Made by a program: the position numbers and the translations under genes. Source: Chitinophagaceae bacterium (GTDB lineage Bacteria > Bacteroidota > Bacteroidia > Chitinophagales > Chitinophagaceae). Taken from it: a stretch of 47,009 nt of DNA. The stretch spans positions 1 through 47,009 of the forward strand of contig SEAC01000034.1 of assembly GCA_004173235.1 (NCBI GenBank), read 5' to 3'. The notes below the pieces were generated by a model. The model was not told the origin of the DNA, did no database searches, and was given only the letters and a program-made list of their open reading frames with translations. Shown piece by piece: positions 24,053 to 32,198 of this stretch. Positions within the stretch are counted from its first letter, which is position 1. Each line of letters opens with the position of its first letter.

Positions 24053-26497
24053 ATGAAAAAAATTTTCACACTCTTGGCCAGCACAGCGATCGTTGCCAGC
24101 GTGCACGCGCAGGGCGGCTCCAAAGTAGCAGGCACCGTAAAGGAAGCGGATGGCAAGCCGCTTCCTTCCGCAACAGTTTCGTTGCTCAACGCAAAAGATT
24201 CGTCGCTGGCTAAGCTTGCGATCACCGATAACAACGGCCAGTACGAATTTGCAGGCATCAAAGACGGCCGCTACCTCATTTCCGTAACCTCCGTAGGCTT
24301 CGGCCGCGCATTCAGCGCTCCCTTTGAAGCCAGCGGCGCCATGGACGTTCCCGCCATTGCGCTGCAACGCGGCGCGAAAGAAATGGCCAACGTAACCGTT
24401 GCCGTGCGCAAGCCGCTCGTTGAAGCCAAGTTGGACCGCATGGTAGTGAACGTGGATGCATCGCCCACCAACGCCGGCAATAGTGCACTCGACGTGCTCG
24501 AGAAGTCGCCGGGCATCACGCTCGACAAGGATGGAAACATCTCGCTGAAAGGCAAGACCGGCGTGATTGTGCTGGTGGACGGAAAGCAAACTTACCTCAG
24601 TGGCCAGGACCTTACGAACCTGCTGCGCAACATGCCCGCCAACCAACTCGACCAGATCGAGATCATGACGCAGCCCTCGGCCAAGTATGATGCTTCCGGC
24701 AACTCCGGGGTGCTCAACCTGCGCACGAAAAAAGGCCTGCAGAAAGGTTTCAATGGAAGCGTAAACCTTTCGTTCATCCAGGCGCGCTACCCTAAATCGC
24801 CCAACAGTATCAACCTGAACTGGCGCACGGCAAAGCTGAACGTGTTCAGCAACCTGAGCTACTCGTATTGGGAAGGCTTCAACGAGCTGCGTCTCACCCG
24901 CAAGTTTCACGACAAGGTGCGCAACGTGGATACTACGATGACGCAGGTGAGCGAACCACACTTCGTGAGCAACAACTTCAACGCTCGTGTGGGCCTCGAC
25001 TACAGCATCAACAAGAAAACTTCGGTGGGCATGATGCTCAACGGATCGTACAGCCTCCGCAAAAACGATGCGACGTCCACTTCGGTGATGACCGACGAAT
25101 TCGGAACGGCAGTGCGTATCAACGAAGCGCTTTCCAATAACAAGGATACCTGGAAGAACTTCGGCGCGAACCTCAATCTTCGTCGCCAGCTGAAAAAGCA
25201 AGGCTCCGAGTTTTCGATGGATGCCGACTATGTGCAATACCGCACGAAGAGCGACCAGGTTTCGGACAACAAGAATTACACACCCTCCAAAGTGCTGATC
25301 GGGCACCCGTACCTGCTGCGTGGATTGCTTCCGCAGAATATCGACATCGTGAGTGGAAAAGCCGACTTCACCACGCCGGTAGGTAAAGGTGGAAAGATCG
25401 AAGCAGGAGCGAAGAGCAGCTATGTGAAGACCGACAACGACGCACCGTACCGCTCCTTCGACTTCGCAAACCAGCGCGATACCGTAGATGCGCGCAGCGA
25501 TCACTTCGTTTACGAAGAAAATATCAACGCAGCCTATGCCAACTGGAACCAGCAACTGAAGAAGTGGGGCTACCAGGTGGGACTTCGCGTGGAGCATACG
25601 CACTCCATTGCCAACTCCATCCAGCTGGGCAAGAAAGTAGCACGCGATTACGTGCAGCTGTTCCCGACCGCTTTCGTCAACTATAAAGTAAACGATAAGA
25701 ACACGCTTGGCCTCTCGTATAGCCGCCGCCTCGAGCGCCCGAGCTACCAGGATCTCAACCCGTTTCAGCGCCTGCTCGACCAATACACGTACCAGCAGGG
25801 CAACCCCTTCCTCACGCCGCAGTTTTCCGACAACATTGAATTCAGCCACAACCTGGGGGGTGCGCTGAACACGGTGTTGAACTACAGCCAGACGACCGAT
25901 ATCATCAACACGCGCCTGAAGCAGGACGATGCCGCGAAAACCACGTTCCAGACGAAAGAGAACGTTGCATCGCGCCGCAACATCGGGCTGGCCGTGAGCT
26001 ACAATAAGCAGCTTACGAAGATCTGGTTCACTTCGGTGTATGCAAACGTGTACAACAACGAGTTCTCCGGCACCCTCGATGGCCTGCCTGTGAGCGTGCA
26101 GGCTACAGCGTTCATGGCCAACACCAGCCAGCAGTTGCGCCTCAACAAAGGCTGGGGCGTGGAAGTGAGTGGCTTCTACCGCTCGCGCACCATCGACGAC
26201 GCATTGATCGTTGCCGAGCCGATGGGCGTGGTTTCGTTTGGTGTGAGCAAGTCGATCCTGAAAAACATGGGCTCGATCAAACTGAACATCTCCGATCCGT
26301 TCTACATCCAGCGTTTCAAAGGTTATACGCGTTTTGGCAACATCAACACGGACATCCAGAGCAAGTGGGATAACCGCCGGGTGGGCCTCAGCTTCAGCTG
26401 GCGCTTTTCGAAGGGACAAAGCGCCCCGCAGCAGCGCCGCCGCACGTCCTCCGCGCAGGACGAACTTAACCGCGTTGGTGGAGGCGGACAACAATAA
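24053..26497 (+). CDS. Outer membrane beta-barrel protein, TonB-receptor-like (copy 2)
   Basis: 814-aa paralogue of the upstream gene. Signal peptide MKKIFTLLASTAIVASVHAQ, carboxypeptidase-regulatory-like domain (GTVKEADGKPLPSATVSLLN...), plug-like VNVDASPTNAGNSALDVLEKSPG segment, then a beta-barrel with YSRRLERPSYQDLNPF. The plug-like segment is nearly identical between copies, while the barrel and loops are much more diverged, as expected if the copies handle different ligands or adhesion partners. There is no obvious promoter between the two genes. A strong terminator follows this copy, consistent with a two-gene unit. Confidence 0.85.
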   Translation: MKKIFTLLASTAIVASVHAQGGSKVAGTVKEADGKPLPSATVSLLNAKDSSLAKLAITDNNGQYEFAGIKDGRYLISVTSVGFGRAFSAPFEASGAMDVPAIALQRGAKEMANVTVAVRKPLVEAKLDRMVVNVDASPTNAGNSALDVLEKSPGITLDKDGNISLKGKTGVIVLVDGKQTYLSGQDLTNLLRNMPANQLDQIEIMTQPSAKYDASGNSGVLNLRTKKGLQKGFNGSVNLSFIQARYPKSPNSINLNWRTAKLNVFSNLSYSYWEGFNELRLTRKFHDKVRNVDTTMTQVSEPHFVSNNFNARVGLDYSINKKTSVGMMLNGSYSLRKNDATSTSVMTDEFGTAVRINEALSNNKDTWKNFGANLNLRRQLKKQGSEFSMDADYVQYRTKSDQVSDNKNYTPSKVLIGHPYLLRGLLPQNIDIVSGKADFTTPVGKGGKIEAGAKSSYVKTDNDAPYRSFDFANQRDTVDARSDHFVYEENINAAYANWNQQLKKWGYQVGLRVEHTHSIANSIQLGKKVARDYVQLFPTAFVNYKVNDKNTLGLSYSRRLERPSYQDLNPFQRLLDQYTYQQGNPFLTPQFSDNIEFSHNLGGALNTVLNYSQTTDIINTRLKQDDAAKTTFQTKENVASRRNIGLAVSYNKQLTKIWFTSVYANVYNNEFSGTLDGLPVSVQATAFMANTSQQLRLNKGWGVEVSGFYRSRTIDDALIVAEPMGVVSFGVSKSILKNMGSIKLNISDPFYIQRFKGYTRFGNINTDIQSKWDNRRVGLSFSWRFSKGQSAPQQRRRTSSAQDELNRVGGGGQQ

Positions 26498-26525
26498 CGT
26501 TATTAGTTTCTCATGTGCATACGAC

Positions 26526-26552
26526 AGCCCCTCGTTCCCGAGGGGCTTTTTA
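26526..26552 (+). terminator. Intrinsic terminator after the outer membrane protein pair
   Basis: AGCCCCTCG-TTCC-CGAGGGGCT followed by a T run, 28 nt after the stop codon. Confidence 0.9.
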
Positions 26553-26557
26553 ATTGG

Positions 26558-26656
26558 GGAAGTTGGAAGTGGGAAGTTGGATGGACGCTATGTGGACGAT
26601 TGCGCGAAGACGAGCGGAGCGAGGGCGGCTGCCATGGCGTCGGGAATTCCCACTTC
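26558..26656. repeat. Heptamer array with inverted counterpart before yajQ
   Basis: The left array (26558-26580) has units ggaagtt, ggaagtg, ggaagtt. The 10-mer GAAGTGGGAA (26566-26575) recurs as its exact complement TTCCCACTTC at 26647-26656. The 70 bp between are non-repeated and G-rich. Confidence 0.6.
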
Positions 26657-26670
26657 TTCGTGCTGCTCTT

Positions 26671-26678
26671 TATCTTTG
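26671..26678 (+). promoter_or_regulatory. -7 promoter box for yajQ
   Basis: TATCTTTG matches TAnnTTTG and ends 15 nt before the ATG at 26694, supporting this start over longer in-frame ones. Confidence 0.65.
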
Positions 26679-26693
26679 TTCCAAACCAGCCAT

Positions 26694-27185
26694 ATGCCTT
26701 CATTCGATATCGTTTCAAAAGTAGATGCCCAGGCGCTCGACAACGCCGTCAACGTCACCCGCAAAGAAATTACTAACCGATTTGATTTCAAGAACAGCCA
26801 CGTGGTGATTGACCTGAATAAAAAAGATTTCAAGATCAGCCTCGAAACGGAAGGGGAGATGCAGATGAGCCAGCTCATCGATGTGCTCATCAGTCGCGCC
26901 CACAAGCAGGGCATCGCACCCGAAGCTTTCGATACTTCGAAGGAAGGAGCGCAAAGCGGTAAGGTGTGGAAACAGGAAGTGCTGGTGTCGAACGGCCTGA
27001 AGCAGGAAGATGCCAAGAAGATCGTGAAGCACATCAAGGACGCGGGCTTGAAAGTTCAGGCGGCCATCAACGACGACCTCGTGCGCGTCACCGGGAAGAA
27101 AATAGATGATCTTCAGACAGTTATACAGGCTTCGAAGGGTTGGGACCTGGGGCTACCGCTGCAGTTTGAGAATATGCGCAGCTAA
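26694..27185 (+). CDS. yajQ: YajQ-family nucleotide-binding protein
   Basis: 163-aa member of the YajQ/UPF0234 family. It starts MPSFDIVSKVDAQALDNAVN and shows the EITNRFDFKNS block, the DVLISRAHKQGI region, and KKIVKHIKDAGLKVQAAINDD then VRVTGKK. The fold is two ferredoxin-like domains; some relatives bind cyclic di-GMP or nucleotides, and one is a phage-transcription cofactor, but the function here is not determined. The start is fixed by family length (about 163 residues) and the -7 box; a longer open frame upstream overlaps the preceding gene and terminator. Confidence 0.93.
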   Translation: MPSFDIVSKVDAQALDNAVNVTRKEITNRFDFKNSHVVIDLNKKDFKISLETEGEMQMSQLIDVLISRAHKQGIAPEAFDTSKEGAQSGKVWKQEVLVSNGLKQEDAKKIVKHIKDAGLKVQAAINDDLVRVTGKKIDDLQTVIQASKGWDLGLPLQFENMRS

Positions 27186-27201
27186 ATTAACAGGCCTTTT
27201 C

Positions 27202-27234
27202 TTTGGCTCGAAGCAGGAAAAGACCTTATCTTTG
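27202..27234 (+). promoter_or_regulatory. Promoter of rpmE2
   Basis: TTTG (27202-27205), 21-nt spacer, TATCTTTG (27227-27234). Both boxes match the Bacteroidota consensus. The 5' UTR would be about 40 nt. Confidence 0.7.
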
Positions 27235-27280
27235 CGCGTCGCTTTTTAAATAATTCTAGCCGCCGCTAAAAAAAGATAGT

Positions 27281-27529
27281 ATGAAAAAGGGTCTGCATCC
27301 AGAAAATTACCGTTACGTTGTTTTCAAAGATATGAGTAACGGTCACAGCTTTTTGAGCCGCTCCACCGCCGGTTCCAAAGAATCCGTAAAGTGGGAAGAT
27401 GGCAATGAGTATCCGCTGATCAAGCTGGAGATCTCCAACACGTCGCACCCTTTCTTCACTGGTAAGAACGTACTGGTAGACACTGCCGGCCGTATCGACA
27501 AGTTCAAGAAGAAGTACGCCAAGAAATAA
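27281..27529 (+). CDS. rpmE2: 50S ribosomal protein L31 type B
   Basis: 82-aa bL31 of the cysteine-free type B form: [21 protein letters not shown], then [30 protein letters not shown]. It has none of the zinc-binding cysteines of the type A protein, so it does not need zinc. In species with both forms, type B replaces type A under zinc shortage; in Bacteroidota it is often the only form. Full promoter upstream and hairpin terminator downstream. Confidence 0.97.
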   Translation: MKKGLHPENYRYVVFKDMSNGHSFLSRSTAGSKESVKWEDGNEYPLIKLEISNTSHPFFTGKNVLVDTAGRIDKFKKKYAKK

Positions 27530-27551
27530 TCGCTTCGCGCTTAAAGAATAC

Positions 27552-27577
27552 ATCCCCTCCGCAAGAGGGGATTTTTT
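27552..27577 (+). terminator. Intrinsic terminator of rpmE2
   Basis: ATCCCCTC-CGCAA-GAGGGGAT followed by a T run. The T run overlaps a TACTTTTA box (27577-27584), a one-base variant of TAnnTTTG that may start the next gene. Confidence 0.85.
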
Positions 27578-27591
27578 ACTTTTAGGCCCGC

Positions 27592-28770
27592 ATGGAGAAG
27601 ATCGTATTCACTGAAGAGTTTTGCAGGCCGGAGCAGCTTTTTCCTTTCACCCTTACCCGCCAGATCCAGGATTTCCGCGTCGGCATCCTCACCATCCGCG
27701 AAAAATGGGAGCGCCTCCTGGGCTGCCCTTCCTTCGACCGGCAGGAGGGCGATTACAAAGACCTCGACGGCTCGGTGCAGATCGACGAAAGCATCGGCAA
27801 GGATATCATCTACCTTATTCACGGCAACATCCTCCCCACGCCCGCGCTGGCGCGCCAGGTGCAGTCGCTCCGCCCGGGCGAATTTCTGAGTCTGCCCGAC
27901 AAGGAGAATTTCATCTATTGCATCTCGCGCAAGCAGGTGGTCGACTCCAACCGCATCAAGATGGAAAGGCCGGTGGAAGTGCAGGCCGAATTCAAAGAGG
28001 TTATCTATCCATGGGACATCACGCGCCTCAACGCCTGGGCCATCGAGCAGGATTATGCCTTGCTCACGGCCAAGCGCAAAAGCCAGGGCGCGCCCCGCAG
28101 CACGAGCATGATCAACGCGGCGCGGATCTTCATTGAAAAAGGAGCGCGTGTGGAGCACTGCATCCTCAACGCCACTGAAGGTCCCATCTACATCGGCAAC
28201 GGCGCACAGGTGCTGGAAGGAAGCCTGCTGCGTGGTCCTATCGCGATCGGCGAAAGCGCCACCGTAAAGATGGGCACACGCATCTATGGCGCCACCACTA
28301 TCGGACCCAATTGCACCGTTGGTGGTGAGATCAAGAACAGCGTTCTCTTCGGCAATTCCAACAAGGCCCACGATGGCTACCTGGGCGATTCGGTGCTGGG
28401 AGAATGGTGCAACCTCGGGGCCGGCACGTCCAATTCGAACGTTAAGAACAACGCTTCCACCATCCGCGTGTACACCCCCGGCGGCATCCGCGAAGTGGGC
28501 AACAAATGCGGAATGTTCATGGGCGACTACAGCCGCACGGCCATCAACTGCTCGATCAACACGGGTACAGTGATTGGCGCCAGCTGCAATATCTTCGGCA
28601 CCGGCATCCCACCGAAGTTCATACCTTCTTTTTCCTGGGGGCAGGACGGCATCGAGCGCTACGACATCGAGCGTGCGCTCGCACATATCGCCAATTGGAA
28701 AAAAATGAAAGGGCAGGAGCTCACCGCGCGGGATATCGCGATACTAAGAGCGGTGCATGACCGTTACTAG
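27592..28770 (+). CDS. Alternative GlmU-like protein (putative sugar-1-P nucleotidyl/acetyltransferase)
   Basis: 392-aa protein of the family annotated in Bacteroidota as an alternative GlmU. The N-terminal part (MEKIVFTEEFCRPEQLFPFTLTRQ, FRVGILTIREKWE) is the diverged nucleotidyltransferase-like region; it lacks the canonical LAGGxGTRM loop. From about residue 175 on, hexapeptide repeats (VEHCILNA, IYIGNGAQVLEGSLLRGPIAIG, VGGEIKNSVLFGNSNKAHDGYLGDS) form a left-handed beta-helix. A role in UDP-N-acetylglucosamine synthesis is inferred from the family name; it is not proven for this sequence. A heptamer tandem array begins directly after its stop codon. Confidence 0.82.
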   Translation: MEKIVFTEEFCRPEQLFPFTLTRQIQDFRVGILTIREKWERLLGCPSFDRQEGDYKDLDGSVQIDESIGKDIIYLIHGNILPTPALARQVQSLRPGEFLSLPDKENFIYCISRKQVVDSNRIKMERPVEVQAEFKEVIYPWDITRLNAWAIEQDYALLTAKRKSQGAPRSTSMINAARIFIEKGARVEHCILNATEGPIYIGNGAQVLEGSLLRGPIAIGESATVKMGTRIYGATTIGPNCTVGGEIKNSVLFGNSNKAHDGYLGDSVLGEWCNLGAGTSNSNVKNNASTIRVYTPGGIREVGNKCGMFMGDYSRTAINCSINTGTVIGASCNIFGTGIPPKFIPSFSWGQDGIERYDIERALAHIANWKKMKGQELTARDIAILRAVHDRY

Positions 28771-28833
28771 ATGTGAAATGTGAGATGTGAGATGTGAGAT
28801 GTGAAATGTGAGATGTGTAATGGGAGATGTGGA
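28771..28833 (+). repeat. Nine-unit heptamer tandem array
   Basis: Nine consecutive 7-base units based on ATGTGAG (atgtgaa, atgtgag three times, atgtgaa, atgtgag, atgtgta, atgggag, atgtgga). It starts at the first base after the GlmU-like stop codon. Later units are more degenerate than the first six. It ends 48 bp before the tpiA ATG. Confidence 0.9.
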
Positions 28834-28881
28834 AGGAAGCATTCCCGACAAACTAATGAACCACTTAACTACTACTTTATT

Positions 28882-29646
28882 ATGAGAAAACAGATTGCAG
28901 CAGCGAATTGGAAGATGAACCTTACGTATCAGCAGGCGGAACAGCTGCTGGATGGCATTTTGCAGGAAAAGGTAGCACCCGGTCCCGACCAGCAAGTGCT
29001 GTTTGCTGTGCCTTTTCCCTACCTCGTTCTTGCAAAGAGCGAAGTAGACGAAGAGCAGGGTTATGCCATCGCTGCGCAGAATTGCTCCGACAAAGTGAAT
29101 GGCGCGTATACCGGCGAAACGTCGGTGGAAATGCTCCAGTCGGTCGGCATTCGTTATTGCGTGCTGGGACATAGCGAGCGCCGCGAATACTTTTCCGAAA
29201 GCAACGAACTGCTTGCCCGCAAGATCGACCTCTGCCTGGAATACGGCATTCAGCCGCTGTTTTGCTGCGGAGAGGCGCTGCAGGTGCGCGAAAGCGGACA
29301 GGAAGCCGCCTACGTGCAAAAGCAACTGGAAGACTCGCTCTTTCACCTCGATGATGAGCAGATCCGCAGCGTGATCATCGCCTACGAACCCATCTGGGCT
29401 ATCGGTACCGGCAAAACAGCAAGCGCCCAACAGGCCCAGGATATGCACGCGCACATCCGTTCCGTGCTTGCACAGAAGTGGGGGAAAGACACGGCCGACA
29501 GCATTTCGATCCTGTATGGCGGTTCCGTAAAAGCAAACAATGCCGCTGAGCTCTTCACATGCCCCGATGTGGATGGCGGACTTGTGGGCGGAGCCTCGCT
29601 CGTGGCACAGGATTTCGTCGAAATCATTAAAGCTCTTAAATCATAA
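28882..29646 (+). CDS. tpiA: Triosephosphate isomerase
   Basis: 254-aa TIM-barrel enzyme of glycolysis. Catalytic residues are visible: K11 in AANWKMN, H97 in GHSERR, E169 in AYEPIWAIGTGKTAS, and the phosphate-binding LYGGSVKANNA loop. The start is the ATG giving MRKQIAAANWKMN, matching the family; in-frame upstream codons run into the heptamer array. The stop codon TAA overlaps the position where the following gene should start (see that gene). Confidence 0.97.
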   Translation: MRKQIAAANWKMNLTYQQAEQLLDGILQEKVAPGPDQQVLFAVPFPYLVLAKSEVDEEQGYAIAAQNCSDKVNGAYTGETSVEMLQSVGIRYCVLGHSERREYFSESNELLARKIDLCLEYGIQPLFCCGEALQVRESGQEAAYVQKQLEDSLFHLDDEQIRSVIIAYEPIWAIGTGKTASAQQAQDMHAHIRSVLAQKWGKDTADSISILYGGSVKANNAAELFTCPDVDGGLVGGASLVAQDFVEIIKALKS

Positions 29647-29723
29647 GCAACGTTCAGCAGCCATATAACATCGTTCTTATTCGGAAAGACCAATTCCTCC
29701 TCCGTTTCCTCAAGATCCGGGTA

Positions 29724-30062
29724 GTGGTGGATGGAACGTCGATCTATATGCTGGAAAAGAAGCGTCCCGTGGTGATACCTGTGGGTCAGCACCGGCCCTT
29801 GCTGGTGGCAACCGACGGGTATCACCATACTTCGCCTTTCGTGCTGAAGACGCTCAAAAAGCACACGTATTATTTCAAGGTGGGTTGCGTGATCGAAGAC
29901 GACCAACTGGTGGTAGGACTGGCCGTGCAGGTGATCCTCTATTTCATGGGACTTACTGCAGACAACATCGTGATGCAGGCCCTGAGCTTCGGCCCGATCC
30001 TGTTCTTCCTCTTTTTATATTACATCAAACGCAAGCAGTTCCTGCGTTTTCAGCCGGCCTGA
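29724..30062 (+). CDS. Small membrane protein with an apparently lost start codon
   Basis: 112 aa from the first usable start (GTG 29724; GTG 29727 is equivalent). A C-terminal hydrophobic region (about residues 67-103) suggests one or two membrane helices ending IKRKQFLRFQ. The frame stays open upstream to the end of tpiA and reads like protein (SNVQQPYNIVLIRKDQFLL, then RFLKIRV), but contains no ATG, GTG, TTG or CTG. It begins ATA-AGC-AAC at 29643. With G instead of A at 29645 this would be ATG-AGC-AAC in a classical ATGA overlap with tpiA. Either a rare start or a truncated product is made. Family not recognised. Confidence 0.6.
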   Translation: MVDGTSIYMLEKKRPVVIPVGQHRPLLVATDGYHHTSPFVLKTLKKHTYYFKVGCVIEDDQLVVGLAVQVILYFMGLTADNIVMQALSFGPILFFLFLYYIKRKQFLRFQPA

Positions 30063-30087
30063 CTTTTCAGGTCTTTTGCTTTCCGCA

Positions 30088-31026
30088 TCATGCCCTCGGA
30101 AGCAACTCGAAATCATTCAATTTGTCTACGTGCAGCACCGTCGTACCTCCTTCGGCGTGGTACATTGGGCGAAACTTTGCATTGGGTATGAATTCGTCGG
30201 CGGTGTAGGAGGTGCGCGCAATCACCGTGTTGGCAAAGACCTCGTCGTAGGCTTTAAAGAAAACCAGCACTTCGGCGCTCATGTCTTTTAGCTCTTGCAG
30301 CGAGTATCCATGAAGTGGACTCTCGTCGTTGATGGCGTGCACGATCGTCCAGTTAGATACAAGCACGTTGATCTTGCTCAGTTCGAGCGGAAGGCCATAA
30401 AACTCGTTGTGTTCCTTGTCGCCATCGCGAACGCGCAGGGCAAGCGTCAGTTTCACTTCGGCCTCGGTGAGCTGGTTGTTCTTTTGTGGCACCATACGCA
30501 GCATAAGCGCCTGGCCATCTTGAAAAGGAGCGAACAGTGCGATGTTGCTGAACCTCACATAAGCCCGTGGCATCGAAAAACGCCCGAAGAAAAGGCCGCT
30601 TGCCAATGCCAGCGTCATCACTCCAAGAAACGATTCAAACGCAGCAACAGAACTGGTGAGCAAGCCATCCGGGCTTACGTGTCCGTAGCCCACCGTGGTG
30701 TAGGTCTGTGCGCTGAAAAAGAAGGCTTCCACAAATTGCGCAAGGTGCGATCCGCCCTTGGAGCCGTTGAGGTGCTCCACGCCAATGAAATAGTACACCG
30801 CGGCGAAGAGGAGGTTGATGCCGAAGTACACCGAAAGCAGGTAGAGCCAGAACTTCCAGCGTTCCATGGAAAGCAGCGTATGAAACCAGCTGAAGCGATC
30901 GAAGAATGGCACGCCGCGTCGCATCACGTTCACCTTGCCATCCTTGTGGTAGAAGCGGCCGGCGCTCGCGGAAGTGTTATTGCCAAAGCCGGTATTGAGT
31001 TCGTTGTTGAAGGTGCGTCGCGCCAT
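30088..31026 (-). CDS. KirBac-type inward-rectifier potassium channel
   Basis: 312-aa two-helix channel. A slide helix (RGVPFFDRFSWFHTLLSM) is followed by transmembrane helix 1 (about 58-82), the pore with selectivity filter TVGYG at 111-115, and helix 2 (about 124-148). The C-terminal half (YVRFSNIALFAPFQDGQALMLRMV onward) is the cytoplasmic immunoglobulin-like Kir domain. Expected function: K+ flux across the inner membrane, gated by the cytoplasmic domain. It starts 9 nt after the stop codon of the upstream glycosyltransferase gene, and a TAATTTTA box (plus 31031-31038, one base from consensus) overlaps that stop codon. Confidence 0.92.
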   Translation of the reverse strand: MARRTFNNELNTGFGNNTSASAGRFYHKDGKVNVMRRGVPFFDRFSWFHTLLSMERWKFWLYLLSVYFGINLLFAAVYYFIGVEHLNGSKGGSHLAQFVEAFFFSAQTYTTVGYGHVSPDGLLTSSVAAFESFLGVMTLALASGLFFGRFSMPRAYVRFSNIALFAPFQDGQALMLRMVPQKNNQLTEAEVKLTLALRVRDGDKEHNEFYGLPLELSKINVLVSNWTIVHAINDESPLHGYSLQELKDMSAEVLVFFKAYDEVFANTVIARTSYTADEFIPNAKFRPMYHAEGGTTVLHVDKLNDFELLPRA

Positions 31027-31035
31027 CTAGTAAAA

Positions 31036-32136
31036 TTAGCGGCGTTGCAACATTTGCGGAACCAAGGTTACGCGCAGGTTTTCCACCGTAAAGTGGCGCG
31101 CCGCCGCTAGTGCCAGCTGGCGGAGGCTCGCCTGTGCACCTTCGTTTTCTGCAAGGGCGAGAAGCAGGTAGTACAATTCGTCATCGTCCCCATAGGTGAG
31201 TGTGCACCCGCGCACACCTTCCGGAACCTCGATGTGCGCGGGTAAAAGCAGCGGGCGGCCCGCGCTCACGGCATCGAAGAAAGTACCCGATGCCTTGGTG
31301 GTGCCATACAGCTCATCGCGCCTGCCCGCGCTGCTAAACCTTTCGGGGAGCGGTGCCCACACCATGGACGCTTCCTTTAAAGCCTTCGCATAGGTTGCGG
31401 CGTGCACAAACGCTTCGCTGACCACGCGCAGGCCGGGCGGGAAGTCACTGAAGTCCGGCTGTTGCACCGAACTTCCTATGATGGTCACTTCTAAGTACGG
31501 ACCACCTGCTCGCTCCACCCTTTGCAGCAGGCGCCGGATAGGCTCGTAGTCGCGCCGGCTACGGTCGATGGAGCCGGGAACGACGAGCTGCATGCCCGTA
31601 GGAGCGGGCACGTAGGCTGCTTCGTCAAACAGCCTCCCGGGAACCACGTAGATCGGCTTGCTCGTATATTCTTTGTGAAGGATATGCGCTTTCATTGCGG
31701 GTAGTAGCACCGCGAAGGCAGCAACCGACGACACGAGCTGCTTTTGGCCCCATTGCCGCACCAGTCCCCTTAAGCCGCTGCCGCGCAAAGGGCAGAACGC
31801 ATCTTTCACATCGTGCACGCACAGGATCACCTTGCAGCCGCGCATCCTGCGGGCCACGCGTGCAAAAGCATAGTGACGGAAACTAACCGTGCCGAGGAGA
31901 AGGAGCGTGGCGCCGACCTTCTTTGCCAGCCGTTCCACCGCGGCAGCGTGTTGCTTGTTGTAAGGCGGTAGTTCGTAAAAGCGAAGCCCATGTTCTTCCT
32001 TTACACCGAGCGCCTCCAACTGCTTCCGCATGGCCGGAAGCACCAGCACATGCAGCCGCCTTTCGCCACCTTCCAGCAAACGGATGAACGTGTGCAGCGT
32101 TTCGAAGTGTTCGGTATCGTAAAGCACGAGCTCCAT
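31036..32136 (-). CDS. Putative GT-B-type glycosyltransferase
   Basis: 366-aa protein without signal peptide. The N-terminal half alternates short beta strands and helices as in the acceptor domain of GT-B enzymes (ATLLLLGTVSFRHYAFARVARRM, KVILCVHDVKDAF). The C-terminal half has IYVVPGRLFDEAA, LVVPGSIDRSRRDYEP, and a donor-site-like TFFDAVSAGRPLLLPAHIEVPEG. Probably transfers a sugar in glycan assembly; donor and acceptor unknown. The start is the ATG giving MELVLYDTEHF, because the longer frame runs into the divergent promoter. It is divergent from the flippase gene, with only 62 bp between them. Confidence 0.7.
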   Translation of the reverse strand: MELVLYDTEHFETLHTFIRLLEGGERRLHVLVLPAMRKQLEALGVKEEHGLRFYELPPYNKQHAAAVERLAKKVGATLLLLGTVSFRHYAFARVARRMRGCKVILCVHDVKDAFCPLRGSGLRGLVRQWGQKQLVSSVAAFAVLLPAMKAHILHKEYTSKPIYVVPGRLFDEAAYVPAPTGMQLVVPGSIDRSRRDYEPIRRLLQRVERAGGPYLEVTIIGSSVQQPDFSDFPPGLRVVSEAFVHAATYAKALKEASMVWAPLPERFSSAGRRDELYGTTKASGTFFDAVSAGRPLLLPAHIEVPEGVRGCTLTYGDDDELYYLLLALAENEGAQASLRQLALAAARHFTVENLRVTLVPQMLQRR

Positions 32137-32153
32137 AACGGCGGCTAAATATA

Positions 32154-32161
32154 TATGTTTG
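32154..32161 (+). promoter_or_regulatory. -7 promoter box for the flippase gene
   Basis: TATGTTTG matches TAnnTTTG and ends 37 nt before the GTG start of the flippase, in the short divergent interval. Confidence 0.5.
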
Positions 32162-32198
32162 CAGGGAGCCACTCGTAGGGCGATGCAAAACAATCAAC

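Noticed and set aside
24038..26494. 818-codon open frame antisense to the second outer membrane protein gene
   Set aside because: It mirrors the codon pattern of the sense gene, has no promoter or family features, and the sense strand has signal peptide, plug and barrel motifs.
26334..26693. Long form of YajQ starting within the outer membrane protein gene
   Set aside because: It would run through a terminator and the yajQ promoter; family length supports the ATG at 26694.
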